This document shows positions 53,290 through 62,339 of a DNA stretch of 64,000 bases, piece after piece. Below the pieces are notes generated by a model, which made no database searches, was not told the DNA's origin, and saw only the letters and a list, made by a program, of their open reading frames with translations. How positions within the stretch are numbered: position 1 is the first letter of the stretch; each line of letters begins with the position of its first letter. This DNA comes from Halospeciosus flavus. Lineage in GTDB: Archaea; Halobacteriota; Halobacteria; Halobacteriales; Halobacteriaceae. Location of the stretch: positions 2,666,001 through 2,730,000 of the forward strand of contig NZ_CP122312.1 in NCBI RefSeq assembly GCF_029814175.1. The letters are read 5' to 3'. The translations under genes were made by a program, and so were the position numbers.

Positions 53290-53859
53290 ATGTACAAGCG
53301 AGCGAGGCTCAAAGATACGGTCGAGGTACCCCCCGAGCACCTGGCAGACGTTTCGCCGGACCTGGTGAAGCGGCTGCTGCAGGACAAACTCGAGGGGCGA
53401 ATGGACGAGGACCTGGGTAGCGTCGTCACGGTGACGGAGGTCGTCGACGTCGGCGAGGGCGCGGTGCTCCCGAACCGACCCGGCGTCTACTACGAGGCGG
53501 AGTTCGACGCGCTCGTCTTCGACCCCGAGATGCAGGAGGTCGTCGACGGCGAGGTCGTCGAGGTCGTCAACTTCGGTGCCTTCGTCGGCATCGGTCCCGT
53601 CGACGGACTGCTCCACGTCTCCCAGATCTCGGACGAGTACCTGGCCTACGACGAGGAGAACCAGCAACTCGCCTCCCGCGAGTCGAACCAGATCCTCACG
53701 GTGGGCGACTCCGTCCGCGTCCGCATCGTCACGAAGAGTATCGACGAGCGGAACCCCCGCGAGTCGAAGATCGGGCTGACCGCCAAGCAACCCGGCCTCG
53801 GGAAGCACGGGTGGCTCCAGGCCGAACGCGAGCAGGAGACGTCCGTGGGTGACGACTAG
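53290..53859 (+). CDS. rpo7: RNA polymerase subunit Rpo7 (RpoE1)
   Basis: 189 residues. The N-terminal RNP-like domain (MYKRARLKDTVEVPPEHLAD) and the S1 domain (GEVVEVVNFGAFVGIGPVDG LLHVSQIS, about 83-160) are those of Rpo7/RPB7. With Rpo4 it forms the RNA polymerase stalk that binds nascent RNA. It directly precedes spt4 with no gap. Confidence 0.95.
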   Translation: MYKRARLKDTVEVPPEHLADVSPDLVKRLLQDKLEGRMDEDLGSVVTVTEVVDVGEGAVLPNRPGVYYEAEFDALVFDPEMQEVVDGEVVEVVNFGAFVGIGPVDGLLHVSQISDEYLAYDEENQQLASRESNQILTVGDSVRVRIVTKSIDERNPRESKIGLTAKQPGLGKHGWLQAEREQETSVGDD

Positions 53860-54057
53860 ATGGCGACGAATCGTCTCGCCTGTCACGACTGTCACCGCAT
53901 CGTCGACCCCGACGAGGAGGTCTGTCCCTACTGCGGGTCCAACAGTCTCACCGAGGACTGGGCGGGCTACGTCGTCATCACCCACCCGGAGGAGTCGGAG
54001 GTCGCCGAGAAAATGGAGGTCACCGAGGCCGGCGAGTACGCGCTGAAGGTCCGCTGA
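53860..54057 (+). CDS. spt4: transcription elongation factor Spt4
   Basis: 65 residues. The zinc ribbon has CHDC and CPYC pairs (RLACHDCHRIV and VCPYCGSNSL), followed by GYVVITHPEESEVAEKM. With Spt5 it clamps RNA polymerase during elongation. It starts immediately after the rpo7 stop and precedes the dephospho-CoA kinase gene by 7 bases. Confidence 0.95.
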   Translation: MATNRLACHDCHRIVDPDEEVCPYCGSNSLTEDWAGYVVITHPEESEVAEKMEVTEAGEYALKVR

Positions 54058-54064
54058 CGACGCC

Positions 54065-54607
54065 GTGCCCCACGCCGTCGCCACTCTCCCGCCCGAAGCG
54101 CGCGCCTCGTTCAAGGAGCCGTTCGGCCCGGTCTACACCGACGCCGAGCGCCTGCTCGCGGACGCGGGCGACAGCCCCATCGTCGCCGTGGGTGACGTCG
54201 TCTCCGCGCACCTCGGCCGCGCGGGCGTCGTCCCGCACGTCTTCGTCGTCGACGGCCGGACCGAACGGGAGACGGTCGCCGAGGAGGTCCTCGTAGACAT
54301 CCCCGACGCCGACCGCGAGGTCGACGTCGAGAGTTCGCCCGGGACCGTCTCCGCCGAACTCCTCGAAGCACTCGCCGCCGCCATCGACGCGCCGGCCGAT
54401 ACGTCCACGCGCATCAGCGTCGACGGCGAAGAGGACCTCGCGACGGTCCCCGCCGTCCTGCTCGCGCCCGTCGGCGCGACCGTCGTCTACGGCCAGCCCG
54501 GCGAGGGGATGGTCCGCGTCGCGGTGACGTCGGGCGCCAAAGAACGGATGCGCGACCTCGCCGGCGAACTCGAGACGACCGACGAGTTCTGGACGCTCGT
54601 CGACTGA
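54065..54607 (+). CDS. GTP-dependent dephospho-CoA kinase (DUF359)
   Basis: 180 residues from a GTG start. The stretches FGPVYTDAERLLADAG, VAVGDVVSAHL, DGRTERE, and GEEDLATVPAVLLAPVGATV are the conserved blocks of archaeal DUF359. It phosphorylates dephospho-CoA with GTP, the last step of CoA synthesis. It lies within the spt4-rps24e cluster as in other haloarchaea. Confidence 0.92.
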   Translation: MPHAVATLPPEARASFKEPFGPVYTDAERLLADAGDSPIVAVGDVVSAHLGRAGVVPHVFVVDGRTERETVAEEVLVDIPDADREVDVESSPGTVSAELLEALAAAIDAPADTSTRISVDGEEDLATVPAVLLAPVGATVVYGQPGEGMVRVAVTSGAKERMRDLAGELETTDEFWTLVD

Positions 54608-54643
54608 CGGAAATCGGGCGTCGAAGCGAGGCCAATCACAACC

Positions 54644-54651
54644 CTTTTACT
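54644..54651 (+). promoter_or_regulatory. TATA box of rps24e
   Basis: CTTTTACT lies 31-38 bases before the ATG at 54682, so the ribosomal protein genes have their own promoter. Confidence 0.45.
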
Positions 54652-54681
54652 CGAATCGCCGCCATATACGAACAACTGACC

Positions 54682-55002
54682 ATGGAAATCGCAATCCTCG
54701 GAGAAGAGGAGAACCCCCTTCTCCACCGTACGGAGGTCAAGTTCGAGGTGACCCACGAAGAGGAGACGCCGTCGCGTCTCTCCGTTCGCGACAGCCTCGC
54801 GGCCAAACTCGACAAGGACGCCGAGGAAGTCGTCGTCCACGAACTCGACACGAAGTTCGGGATGCGCAAGACCGTCGGCTACGCGAAGGTCTACGAGTCC
54901 CCCGAGGCCGCCATCGACGTCGAGCAGGAGTACATGCTCGAGCGCAACAAGATCACCGCCGAGGCGGAGGCCGAGGCCGAGGAAGCGGAGGCTGAGGAAT
55001 AA
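54682..55002 (+). CDS. rps24e: 30S ribosomal protein S24e
   Basis: 106 residues. [20 protein letters not shown] and [15 protein letters not shown] are typical, followed by an Ala/Glu-rich acidic tail. It is part of the small ribosomal subunit. The stop shares one base with the rps27ae start (TAATG). Confidence 0.95.
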   Translation: MEIAILGEEENPLLHRTEVKFEVTHEEETPSRLSVRDSLAAKLDKDAEEVVVHELDTKFGMRKTVGYAKVYESPEAAIDVEQEYMLERNKITAEAEAEAEEAEAEE

Positions 55003-55136
55003 TGGCACGTAACGAGTACTACGACGACGAGGGTAACGTCCAGAAGGAGCAGTGCCCGCGCTGTGGCGACACCTTCCTCGCCGACCACGGCGACCGCCAG
55101 TACTGCGGCAAGTGCCACTACACCGAGTGGGAGTAA
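55002..55136 (+). CDS. rps27ae: 30S ribosomal protein S27ae
   Basis: 44 residues, starting [17 protein letters not shown] and ending CHYTEWE. Zinc ligands are C18/C21 and C35/C38. It overlaps the rps24e stop by one base, as often in archaea. Confidence 0.96.
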   Translation: MARNEYYDDEGNVQKEQCPRCGDTFLADHGDRQYCGKCHYTEWE

Positions 55137-55171
55137 TCCCGCTCGACCAGGCGAACCGCTAACACTTTTTG

Positions 55172-56770
55172 ATGCGCGTCATCGGTATCGAGGGAACTGC
55201 GTGGTGTGCCAGCGCCGCCGTCTACGAGACCGAGGACCCGTCGGTCCGAACTGACGACGAGACCGTCACCATCGAGTCCGAGGCGTACGCCCCCGAGAGC
55301 GGCGGTATCCACCCGCGCGAGGCGGCCGAGCACATGCGCGAGGCCGTCCCCGAGGTGGTCGGGCGCGCGCTCGACCACGCCGACGGCCCGATCGACGCGG
55401 TGGCCTTCTCCCGCGGACCGGGGCTCGGACCCTGTCTCCGCATCGTCGGGACGGCGGCGCGCGCACTCGCCCAGCGACTCGACGTGCCACTCGTCGGCGT
55501 CAACCACATGGTGGCGCACCTCGAGATCGGCCGTCACCGCTCGGGGTTCGAGGAGCCGGTCTGCCTGAACGCGAGCGGCGCGAACGCGCACGTCCTCGCC
55601 TATCACAACGGGCGTTACCGCGTGCTCGGCGAGACGATGGACACCGGCGTCGGCAACGCCCTCGACAAGTTCACCCGACACGTCGGGTGGTCTCACCCCG
55701 GCGGTCCGAAGGTCGAGGAACACGCGAAAGACGGCGAGTACGTCGACCTCCCCTACGTCGTGAAGGGGATGGACTTCTCGTTCTCGGGCATCATGAGCGC
55801 CGCGAAGCAGGCGTACGACGCGGGGACGCCCGTCGAGGACGTCTGTTTCGCTCTGCAGGAGAACGTCTTCGCGATGCTCACGGAGGTCGCCGAACGCGCG
55901 CTCGCGCTCACCGACCGCGACGAACTCGTCCTGGGTGGCGGGGTCGGGCAGAACGCCCGCCTCCGCGAGATGTTGCGCGAGATGTGCGAGGCACGCGGCG
56001 CCGACTTCTACGCGCCCGAGCCACGCTTCCTCCGTGACAACGCGGGGATGATCGCGGTACTCGGCGCGAAGATGTACGACGCCGGCGACACCCTCGCTAT
56101 CGAGGAGTCGGCCGTCGACTCGAACTACCGACCGGACGAGGTCGCGGTGACCTGGCGCGAGGAGACCAACTCGCTCGCCCGAAGCGAAGTGGAGGCGGGG
56201 GCGACCATCCGCGGCGCGGAGGCGGCCGTCTCCATCGGCCCCGAGCGCGTGACCAAGCGCCGGGTGCCCAAGGAGTACCGCCACCCCGACCTCGACGAGA
56301 GACTCCGTCGAGACCGTACGGTCCTCGAAGCGCGACTCACGAGCGAGGCGCGCCGCTACGGCGTCCCGACGCCGGTCGTCTTCGACGTCGACGTCCGGGA
56401 GCGGACGCTCGAACTCCAGCACGTCGGGGACGCGGACCTCCGCGACGACCTGACCGAGTCGCGGGTGCGAGACGTCGCGCGCCACCTCGCGACCATCCAC
56501 GAAGAGGGGTTCGTCCACGGCGACCCCACCACGAGAAACGTCCGCGTCGGGCCCGACCGGACGTTCCTCATCGACTTCGGCCTCGGCTACTACACCGACG
56601 ACGCCGAGGACTACGCGATGGACCTCCACATCCTCACACAGAGTCTCCGCGGGACCGCGGCCGACCCCGACCTGCTGCTCGCGGCGATGGAGGCGGAGTA
56701 CCGCGAGCACGGCGACCCGGCGGTCCTCGACCAACTCCGCGAGATCGAGGGACGCGGTCGCTACCAGTGA
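55172..56770 (+). CDS. Kae1-Bud32 fusion (KEOPS tRNA t6A synthesis)
   Basis: 532 residues. The N-terminal Kae1/TsaD domain (about 1-325) has metal ligands H112 and H116 in NHMVAHLEIGR, MDTGVGNALDKF and the Asp in FLRDNAGMIAVLG. The C-terminal Bud32 kinase-like domain (about 340-532) has VHGDPTTRNV and LIDFGLGYY. It adds the threonylcarbamoyl group to A37 of ANN-decoding tRNAs. The fused form is known in several archaea. ATG 55172 is preferred to the TTG just before it. Confidence 0.95.
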   Translation: MRVIGIEGTAWCASAAVYETEDPSVRTDDETVTIESEAYAPESGGIHPREAAEHMREAVPEVVGRALDHADGPIDAVAFSRGPGLGPCLRIVGTAARALAQRLDVPLVGVNHMVAHLEIGRHRSGFEEPVCLNASGANAHVLAYHNGRYRVLGETMDTGVGNALDKFTRHVGWSHPGGPKVEEHAKDGEYVDLPYVVKGMDFSFSGIMSAAKQAYDAGTPVEDVCFALQENVFAMLTEVAERALALTDRDELVLGGGVGQNARLREMLREMCEARGADFYAPEPRFLRDNAGMIAVLGAKMYDAGDTLAIEESAVDSNYRPDEVAVTWREETNSLARSEVEAGATIRGAEAAVSIGPERVTKRRVPKEYRHPDLDERLRRDRTVLEARLTSEARRYGVPTPVVFDVDVRERTLELQHVGDADLRDDLTESRVRDVARHLATIHEEGFVHGDPTTRNVRVGPDRTFLIDFGLGYYTDDAEDYAMDLHILTQSLRGTAADPDLLLAAMEAEYREHGDPAVLDQLREIEGRGRYQ

Positions 56771-56944
56771 CGCAGTTGGCGAACAGGCGGTCCCCCATTC
56801 CCTCACCGCCGGCGCTGGACCGCACGACCGCGGACGCCGACGGGTATTCCTCACCGCACGCACAGGGTGTGGTGTCGGCTTCGTACGTGAACCTTCGTCC
56901 GTCGACCCCAAACTGATTAGTCGGGCCCGCTACAACACCGACGT

Positions 56945-57217
56945 ATGGCAGACAAGCCGGCAGAGGGGGAACTGTTCGGAATCCCCTACAACTTCGAGAA
57001 GCCGAGTATCAGCAACCTCCTCTCCTCCTACTGGCAGCCTGGCGAGGGTATGCTCGTCGAGAAGCCCTTCGGCATCGGCTACACGCTCAACCTCGCGAAC
57101 TGGCGGTCGTGGGTCGTCCTCGCCGTCGCCGCGGGTCTCTACTGGCACCAGCAGCAGTCCGGGAACGAAGACTTCGACGAGGCCGCGGAGGAGGCCGTCG
57201 AAGTCGTCGTCGACTGA
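56945..57217 (+). CDS. DUF5808 family small membrane-associated protein
   Basis: 90 residues starting MADKPAEGELFGIPYNFEKP, then YWQPGEGMLVEKPFGIGYTLN and a hydrophobic stretch (about 55-68) before an acidic tail. This pattern matches a haloarchaeal family that I recall as DUF5808. Function is unknown. It lies 46 bases before rdgB in the same direction. The 174-base gap upstream (56771-56944) shows no gene. Confidence 0.8.
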   Translation: MADKPAEGELFGIPYNFEKPSISNLLSSYWQPGEGMLVEKPFGIGYTLNLANWRSWVVLAVAAGLYWHQQQSGNEDFDEAAEEAVEVVVD

Positions 57218-57262
57218 GTCGAGACCGAACCAATCTTTTCGTCCGCGCGCGTCGCGTCGGGT

Positions 57263-57814
57263 ATGACTCTCCGGTTCGTCACCACCAACGAGGGGAAGGT
57301 TCGAGAGGCGCGCGACTACCTCGCGGAACTCGTCGACGTCGAACAGTTCGACTACGACTACACCGAGGTCCAGAGCGACTCACTCGCCGACATCGCGGCC
57401 CGCGGTGCCGAGGAAGCCTTCGAGGCGGCCGGCGGCGAGGACCCCGTCATCGTCGACGACGCTGGTCTCTTCGTCGGCGAACTGGACGGCTTCCCCGGTC
57501 CGTACTCCTCCTACGTCGAGGACACCATCGGCATCCAGGGCGTCTGGACGCTCGCACAGGAACTCGACGACCGCCGGGCCGCCTTCCGGTGTACGGTCGC
57601 CTACACCGACGGCGAGACGACCGAGACGTTCGACGGCGCGGTCCAGGGTCGCATCGTCGCCCCGCGCGGGACGGGCGGCTTCGGCTTCGACCCCATCTTC
57701 GAGCACGACGGGACGACCTTCGCCGAGATGAGCACCGAGAAGAAGAACGCCCTCTCGCACCGCGGCCGCGCGCTCGCGAAACTCGCCGATTGGCTCGCCG
57801 AACGGGAGGAGTGA
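57263..57814 (+). CDS. rdgB: non-canonical purine NTP pyrophosphatase (RdgB/HAM1)
   Basis: 183 residues. The substrate loop FVTTNEGKVREARDYL at the N-terminus, DAGLFVGELDGFPGPYSSYV (about 70-89), GRIVAPRGTGGFGFDPIF and LSHRGRAL near the end are the family signatures. It removes ITP/dITP and XTP from the nucleotide pool. It may share a transcript with the DUF5808 gene. Confidence 0.95.
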   Translation: MTLRFVTTNEGKVREARDYLAELVDVEQFDYDYTEVQSDSLADIAARGAEEAFEAAGGEDPVIVDDAGLFVGELDGFPGPYSSYVEDTIGIQGVWTLAQELDDRRAAFRCTVAYTDGETTETFDGAVQGRIVAPRGTGGFGFDPIFEHDGTTFAEMSTEKKNALSHRGRALAKLADWLAEREE

Positions 57815-57935
57815 GGAGCTACCGGCGGCCGGGGCGCGCCGACGAGTCCGCTGACGACGCCGACGGCGACGAGTACGAGAACGAGTACCGCCGGTTCGGG
57901 GGCGGATAGCAGGAAAAGCGCGGGATCGGCCTCAC

Positions 57936-58409
57936 TCAGTCCCGCGGGTCGGCGTCGGGTCCCGGATACGGTTCGTCGAAGAGTGCGGGGTAGAGTTGCT
58001 CGGGGTCGAACACCGTCGCGAACGCGTCGGGCGTCTTGAAACTCGTCGTGACGAACTGCTTGAGCGTCGCGTTCGCCTTCGTCGTCAGGAGGTCCTCCTC
58101 GTAGGTGAGGACGTGGGCGGCCTCGCCGCGGTAGGCGCAGGCTAGCGCCGGGTGGTCGCCCGCGGGGTGGTCGACCGACTCGCCCAGCGCGTCGACCGCG
58201 TCGCGCCAGTCGGCCGCCAACTCGGCGTTCGCGAGGTCGGCGACGACGGCCTCCGCGTCGTCGAGCAGTGGGTCACTCACGACGAGCGTCAGCCAGGAGT
58301 GTGCGCGGACGGCGTCGAGGACGTCGCGGGCGGCGCCGCCGACGAGCAGGTCGGCCGCGAGCACGTCCGCGTCGGCGACGAGTCGGGTCGGGTCGGGTTC
58401 GTCAGTCAC
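57936..58409 (-). CDS. PIN-like domain protein
   Basis: 157 residues from GTG at 58409. A PIN-like acidic pattern is visible: D in VADADVLAADLLVGG, D/E in SDPLLDDAEAVVAD, and E/D in HVLTYEEDLLTTKAN. It may be a metal-dependent RNase. Its start overlaps the end of a 35-codon gene by 8 bases, and that gene starts 1 base after a DUF6517 lipoprotein gene. This small-gene/PIN order recalls VapBC toxin-antitoxin pairs, but the small partner is shorter than usual and no antitoxin fold is evident. Confidence 0.7.
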   Translation of the reverse strand: MTDEPDPTRLVADADVLAADLLVGGAARDVLDAVRAHSWLTLVVSDPLLDDAEAVVADLANAELAADWRDAVDALGESVDHPAGDHPALACAYRGEAAHVLTYEEDLLTTKANATLKQFVTTSFKTPDAFATVFDPEQLYPALFDEPYPGPDADPRD

Positions 58410-58509
58410 TGTCTCTCCTCCTCGCTCGGTGCTCGTCCAGTGCCTCGCGGACGTCTTCGACGGTCACGTCGTACGCCTCGGCGCGCTCGAAGAGGTCGCT
58501 CCAGCCCAT
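58402..58509 (-). CDS. 35-residue small protein upstream of the PIN-like gene
   Basis: Frame MGWSDLFERAEAYDVTVEDV, then an Arg-rich end RARRRDSD, predicted to be mostly helical. It begins 1 base after the DUF6517 stop and its stop TGA (58402-58404) lies inside the first codons of the PIN-like gene. Third codon positions are mostly G or C. I recall similar short proteins in haloarchaea without function. It may regulate the PIN-like protein. Confidence 0.6.
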   Translation of the reverse strand: MGWSDLFERAEAYDVTVEDVREALDEHRARRRDSD

Positions 58510-58510
58510 C

Positions 58511-59284
58511 TCACTCGACCCTCGTGACGAGCGAGCGGACCTCCTGGGCGTAGGACTTCGGTTCGAGTTCGAGGTCGACGTCGACGCCGACCGTGACCGC
58601 GTCGGTGACGTTGCGCTGGAGGGCGCGCGTGTAGTTCTCGCCGGGGTAGGCGCCGCCCGCGACGAGCACCGAGTTTGCGTGCTCCCAGACGGCGAGTTGC
58701 CCCTCGATCTCGAGTTCGGCGCCCTCGATGGTGAGTTGCTCGCCGTTCGGCAGGTCGAACGACATGGGCGGCACGGGGAACTCCGCCTCGAACTCGGTGC
58801 CGCGGGCGGTCTCGCCGGTCTCGACTTCGAGTTCGAACTCGCCGACCGCCTTCGGGTTCTTCAGTCCCTGGTTCTCCATCTCGTTGCGGAACTGCGACTT
58901 CGCCCGGTCTTCGACGACGTCGAGGAGTTGCGAGACGCCGACGCCGCCGGGGAGACTGCCGAGACTCGGGTCCGTGACGACCCGGGTCGCGGAGAAGAGC
59001 GCGACGGTACTCGAGACGCTCCCGAGGGTGTCCGCCTCGAGGCGCTCTCGGAGCGCCGCGTCCTCGTACTGGACGGTGTTCGCCGTCCCGGTCACCGTCA
59101 CCGGGCCGATGGACTGTTCGAACAACTGCTGGGTGTCCGCCGCGAACCGCTCCCACCCGCCCTCGTGGAGTCGCTGTTCGGGGACGTTCGGTGGGCCGGT
59201 CGCACCCGAGACCGAGTCGGCACAACCGGCGAACGAGGCGAGGCCGACCGCGCCGAGTCCGCCGAGGAAGTCGCGTCGATTCAT
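58511..59284 (-). CDS. DUF6517 family Tat lipoprotein
   Basis: 257 residues. Tat signal MNRRDFLGGLGAVGLASF and lipobox FAGC. The mature region has GGWERFAADTQQLFEQSIGPV and TANTVQYEDAALRE, the pattern of the haloarchaeal DUF6517 family. Function is unknown; it is anchored to the outer face of the membrane. It is the first gene of an operon with the 35-residue protein and the PIN-like protein. Confidence 0.78.
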   Translation of the reverse strand: MNRRDFLGGLGAVGLASFAGCADSVSGATGPPNVPEQRLHEGGWERFAADTQQLFEQSIGPVTVTGTANTVQYEDAALRERLEADTLGSVSSTVALFSATRVVTDPSLGSLPGGVGVSQLLDVVEDRAKSQFRNEMENQGLKNPKAVGEFELEVETGETARGTEFEAEFPVPPMSFDLPNGEQLTIEGAELEIEGQLAVWEHANSVLVAGGAYPGENYTRALQRNVTDAVTVGVDVDLELEPKSYAQEVRSLVTRVE

Positions 59285-59338
59285 GGTGGACCGTTGGCGC
59301 CGGGGCGGAAAAGGCTCGTCGCTCGACTCGGTCCGTGA

Positions 59339-60289
59339 CTACTCGCGGCGCAAGTCGGCGAGGGACTCCGCGGGGAACCCGACGCCGACCGACGCGCCGA
59401 CGGCGGGCGGGTCGTCCGCGAACGTCTCGACGTGCTCGCCGTCCCAGTCGAGGACGACCCGGAAGGCGGCGTCTTCGCGGGTGGCGCGCTCGACGGTGGC
59501 GCGCCCGTCCGGGTCGGTCGGGTCGAGGACGACGTGCTCCGGGCGGATGGCGACCCTCGCGACGTCCGCCCCGCGGTCGAAGCGCTCGGCCGGGAGGACG
59601 TTCGCGCCGACGAACCGCGCGACGTAGGGCGTGGCCGGCGACCCGAAGATGGTCTCGGGGTCGCCCGTCTGGACGACTTCGCCGTCGCGCATGACGGCGA
59701 TGCGGTCGGCGAGCGCCCGCGCGGTCGTCCGGTTGTGTGTGACGTAGACGCTCGTCACGCCCGCGAGCGCGTCCGCGAGGTCGTCCCGGAGCGACTGGCG
59801 GGTCGGGACGTCCAGCGCGGACAGTGGCTCGTCGAGGAGGAGTGCGTCCGGTCGGACAGCCAGCGAGCGCGCGAGGGCGACTCGCTGGCTCTCGCCACCG
59901 GAGAGCGTCGGCGGCGAACGTTCCGTGAGGTGTGCGACACCCAGCGATTCGAGGAGTTCGTCGGGGTCGCGGGTGTCGTCGTAGTAGCGCTCGCCGAAGG
60001 CGACGTTCTCGCGGACGGTCATGTGCGGGAAGAGACCGTAGTCCTGGAAGACGAAGCCGAACTCCCGTTCCTCGGGCGGAGCGTCGGTGATGTCCCGGTC
60101 GCCGAGTTGGACGTGGCCCTCGTGGTCGTGGAAGCCGGCGATAGACTCCAGCAGGAGGGTCTTGCCGCTTCCGCTCGGACCGAGGATGACGAGTGTCTCC
60201 CCGTCGGCCACCTCGATTCCGGCGTCGACGTCGAAGGGTTCGGCTCCCTCTGCGGTGAACTGCTTCCGGACGGCGGCGCTCAGCATCAT
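59339..60289 (-). CDS. wtpC: tungstate/molybdate ABC transporter ATP-binding protein
   Basis: 316 residues. Walker A GPSGSGKT (37-44), Q-loop FVFQDYGLFPH, signature LSGGESQRVALARSL, Walker B ALLLDEPLSALD, and H-loop YVTHNRTTAR are present. A C-terminal TOBE-like regulatory domain (about 235-316) follows. ATG 60289 overlaps the permease stop by 4 bases. It powers import of molybdate or tungstate together with the upstream genes. Confidence 0.88.
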   Translation of the reverse strand: MMLSAAVRKQFTAEGAEPFDVDAGIEVADGETLVILGPSGSGKTLLLESIAGFHDHEGHVQLGDRDITDAPPEEREFGFVFQDYGLFPHMTVRENVAFGERYYDDTRDPDELLESLGVAHLTERSPPTLSGGESQRVALARSLAVRPDALLLDEPLSALDVPTRQSLRDDLADALAGVTSVYVTHNRTTARALADRIAVMRDGEVVQTGDPETIFGSPATPYVARFVGANVLPAERFDRGADVARVAIRPEHVVLDPTDPDGRATVERATREDAAFRVVLDWDGEHVETFADDPPAVGASVGVGFPAESLADLRRE

Positions 60290-61242
60290 AGGACCGTCCC
60301 TCCGTCCTGTGCCAGACTCCTGATGACGACGAAGATGACGATACTCACGGCGAGCAGGATGAACGCGACGGCACCGCTCTCGGCGAGCGAACCGGTCAGA
60401 TAGGTCTTGTAGATGAACACGGGTGCGTGCGCGCCGTACACTTTCTGCCCCGCAGGCGGGTAGAAGAACTGGATGGTGTAGGCGACGATGGCGACGGCGC
60501 CGAACTCGGAGACGGCGCGTGCCCACGCCAGTACACCGCCGGTGAGGATGCCTCGCGCGGCGAGTGGCAACGAGATACGGCGGAACGCACTCAGCGAACT
60601 CGCCCCGTGAACGCGTGCGGCGTACTCGACGCGGCGGTCGAGTGACTCGAACGCCTCGCGGGTGCTGTTGACCGCGAACGGTGCGGAGACGAAGGTCATC
60701 GCGAGAACCGCGCCGACCATCGTTCCGAGAATCGAGAGTTGGGGGAACGCCCCGCCCTGTCCGAAGCCGAAGAGGATGACGATTCCCGCGACGGAGTGGG
60801 GCACGACCAGCGGCAGGTCGACCAGACTCTGGACGAACTCGCTTCCGGGGAAGCCCCGCGAGAGCAGGTACGCGAGTGGGACGCCGGTGAGGAGCGCGAA
60901 GAGGGCCGCGAGTAGTGGGGCGTAGATCGAGAGGTAGAGCATCTTGTGTACTTCGGGGCTGAAGAGCTTCTCCATCACGAGTGAGGGGTCTTGCCGGGCG
61001 GTGAACAGCAACAACGGGAACGTCAGGGCGACGAGGAGGACGGAGCCGAGCATCGCCGCGGCCATCCCGGGTAGTCCGCCCTCGGCACCGTAAGCCAGCG
61101 CGGCCGCCGAGAGAACCATGAACACCGCGTACAGTGTCGGCCGGTCGGCCGTGAAGGCCAGCGAGAACGCGACGACCTGAACGGTCACGGCCGCCAGCAA
61201 GAGCGCCACTCGTTCGTACCCAGTTCGACTCGTGAGCGACAT
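60286..61242 (-). CDS. wtpB: tungstate/molybdate ABC transporter permease
   Basis: 318 residues with about eight membrane segments; two extra N-terminal ones precede the usual permease core. The EAA loop is EYAARVHGASSLSAFRRISL (around 205-224). It is the channel of the uptake system, with the binding protein encoded 39 bases upstream and the ATPase overlapping downstream. Confidence 0.88.
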   Translation of the reverse strand: MSLTSRTGYERVALLLAAVTVQVVAFSLAFTADRPTLYAVFMVLSAAALAYGAEGGLPGMAAAMLGSVLLVALTFPLLLFTARQDPSLVMEKLFSPEVHKMLYLSIYAPLLAALFALLTGVPLAYLLSRGFPGSEFVQSLVDLPLVVPHSVAGIVILFGFGQGGAFPQLSILGTMVGAVLAMTFVSAPFAVNSTREAFESLDRRVEYAARVHGASSLSAFRRISLPLAARGILTGGVLAWARAVSEFGAVAIVAYTIQFFYPPAGQKVYGAHAPVFIYKTYLTGSLAESGAVAFILLAVSIVIFVVIRSLAQDGGTVL

Positions 61243-61281
61243 GTAGAGGTGGTGGTGAGTGGACTACTTGTGCGCGCCGAC

Positions 61282-62328
61282 TCAGAGTTCCATCGGACCG
61301 AGCTTCTGCTGGGCCTTCGCGTGCTTCATGACTCGCTCGGGGACGGCGTCCTTCCCGGACTCGGGGACGACGATGGGGGAGACGGGCTGGAGGCCCTTGT
61401 CCTTCAGCACCTGCATCCCGGGTTCGGTAGCGAAGTACTCGACCCAGCGGGCGCCGAGGGACGGCGATTCCGCGACCGAGGGGACGGTGAGCCCGTAGGC
61501 GATCGGTGCGCCCGTGAACGTCCCGGAGTCGGTCTCGACTTTGGCCTTCGCGTAGTGTTTGGCGTACTCGCTGGTCGCCTTCGAGAGGTCGACTTCGGGC
61601 TGGAGGTCGATCCACGGCATGTCCGCGGAGGCGCTGATGGACTGGTAGTAGATGACGTAGTCGAGTTTCCCGGACTTGAGCTGTCCTTCGAGGTTCGTCT
61701 CCGTCCCCGTGGGGACGACGGAGTTCTCGCGGAGTTTCTGGTAGGTCGCGTCGTCGTAGAGTTTCTTCCCGTCGAACTCGATCGCGCCGAGTTGCTGGCT
61801 CATGACCGCGCGGTAGCCACCGGGGTCGACGGCGGGGTCCGAGTGGCCGATGGTGACGTCGTCGCGGGAGAGGACTTCCCACCAGTTGTCCTTCGAGATG
61901 TCGTCGGCACCGGGCGAGTCCTCACGGTACTGGATGGACATCGCGTTCGTCGCGAAGATACTGTACCAGTCGCCGTACTCGGGGAGGACGCGGTTGCGGA
62001 TGAGTCGGAAGTCGGAGACGCCGAGCACGTCGGCCTTCCGACCTTGCTGGGTGATCTTCTTCGTCGACGCTACGGAGCCCTTCGCCTCGCGAGTCACCTG
62101 AATGCCGGTCTTCTCCTCGAACTTCGGTTCGGCCGCGGAGAACGGCGGCGCGAGGCTCCCGGCGTGGAAGATCATCGTGTTGCCGTCGCCGGGCACCGAG
62201 TCCGTCGTGGTCCCCTCGCCACTCCCGTCTCCGCTGTTCCCGCCGGTGCCCGTACACCCGGCGAGACCGAGTGCTGCTGCCGTACCGACACTCCCCAGGA
62301 ACGCGCGTCGCGATCGTTGTTCCGACAT
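61282..62328 (-). CDS. wtpA: tungstate/molybdate substrate-binding lipoprotein
   Basis: 348 residues. Tat signal MSEQRSRRAFLGSVGTAAAL and lipobox LAGC, then a Gly/Ser-rich linker. The WtpA-like features are IFHAGSLAPPFSAAEPKFEE, REAKGSVASTKKITQQGRKA and VGVSDF-like LGVSDFRLIRN. It binds molybdate or tungstate outside the cell; the exact metal is not decided. The divergent regulator and the inverted repeat in the 64-base gap suggest repression by oxyanion. Confidence 0.87.
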   Translation of the reverse strand: MSEQRSRRAFLGSVGTAAALGLAGCTGTGGNSGDGSGEGTTTDSVPGDGNTMIFHAGSLAPPFSAAEPKFEEKTGIQVTREAKGSVASTKKITQQGRKADVLGVSDFRLIRNRVLPEYGDWYSIFATNAMSIQYREDSPGADDISKDNWWEVLSRDDVTIGHSDPAVDPGGYRAVMSQQLGAIEFDGKKLYDDATYQKLRENSVVPTGTETNLEGQLKSGKLDYVIYYQSISASADMPWIDLQPEVDLSKATSEYAKHYAKAKVETDSGTFTGAPIAYGLTVPSVAESPSLGARWVEYFATEPGMQVLKDKGLQPVSPIVVPESGKDAVPERVMKHAKAQQKLGPMEL

Positions 62329-62339
62329 GGATACAACGC

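Noticed and set aside
57109-57909. Arg-rich + strand frame overlapping DUF5808 and rdgB
   Set aside because: Out-of-frame shadow with no motifs; rdgB signatures are in the other frame.
57815-57935. Possible tiny membrane protein on the minus strand (LLSAPEPAVLVLVLVAVG-like translation)
   Set aside because: No ATG, GTG or TTG start in frame and no ribosome site. It is probably chance coding in GC-rich spacer.
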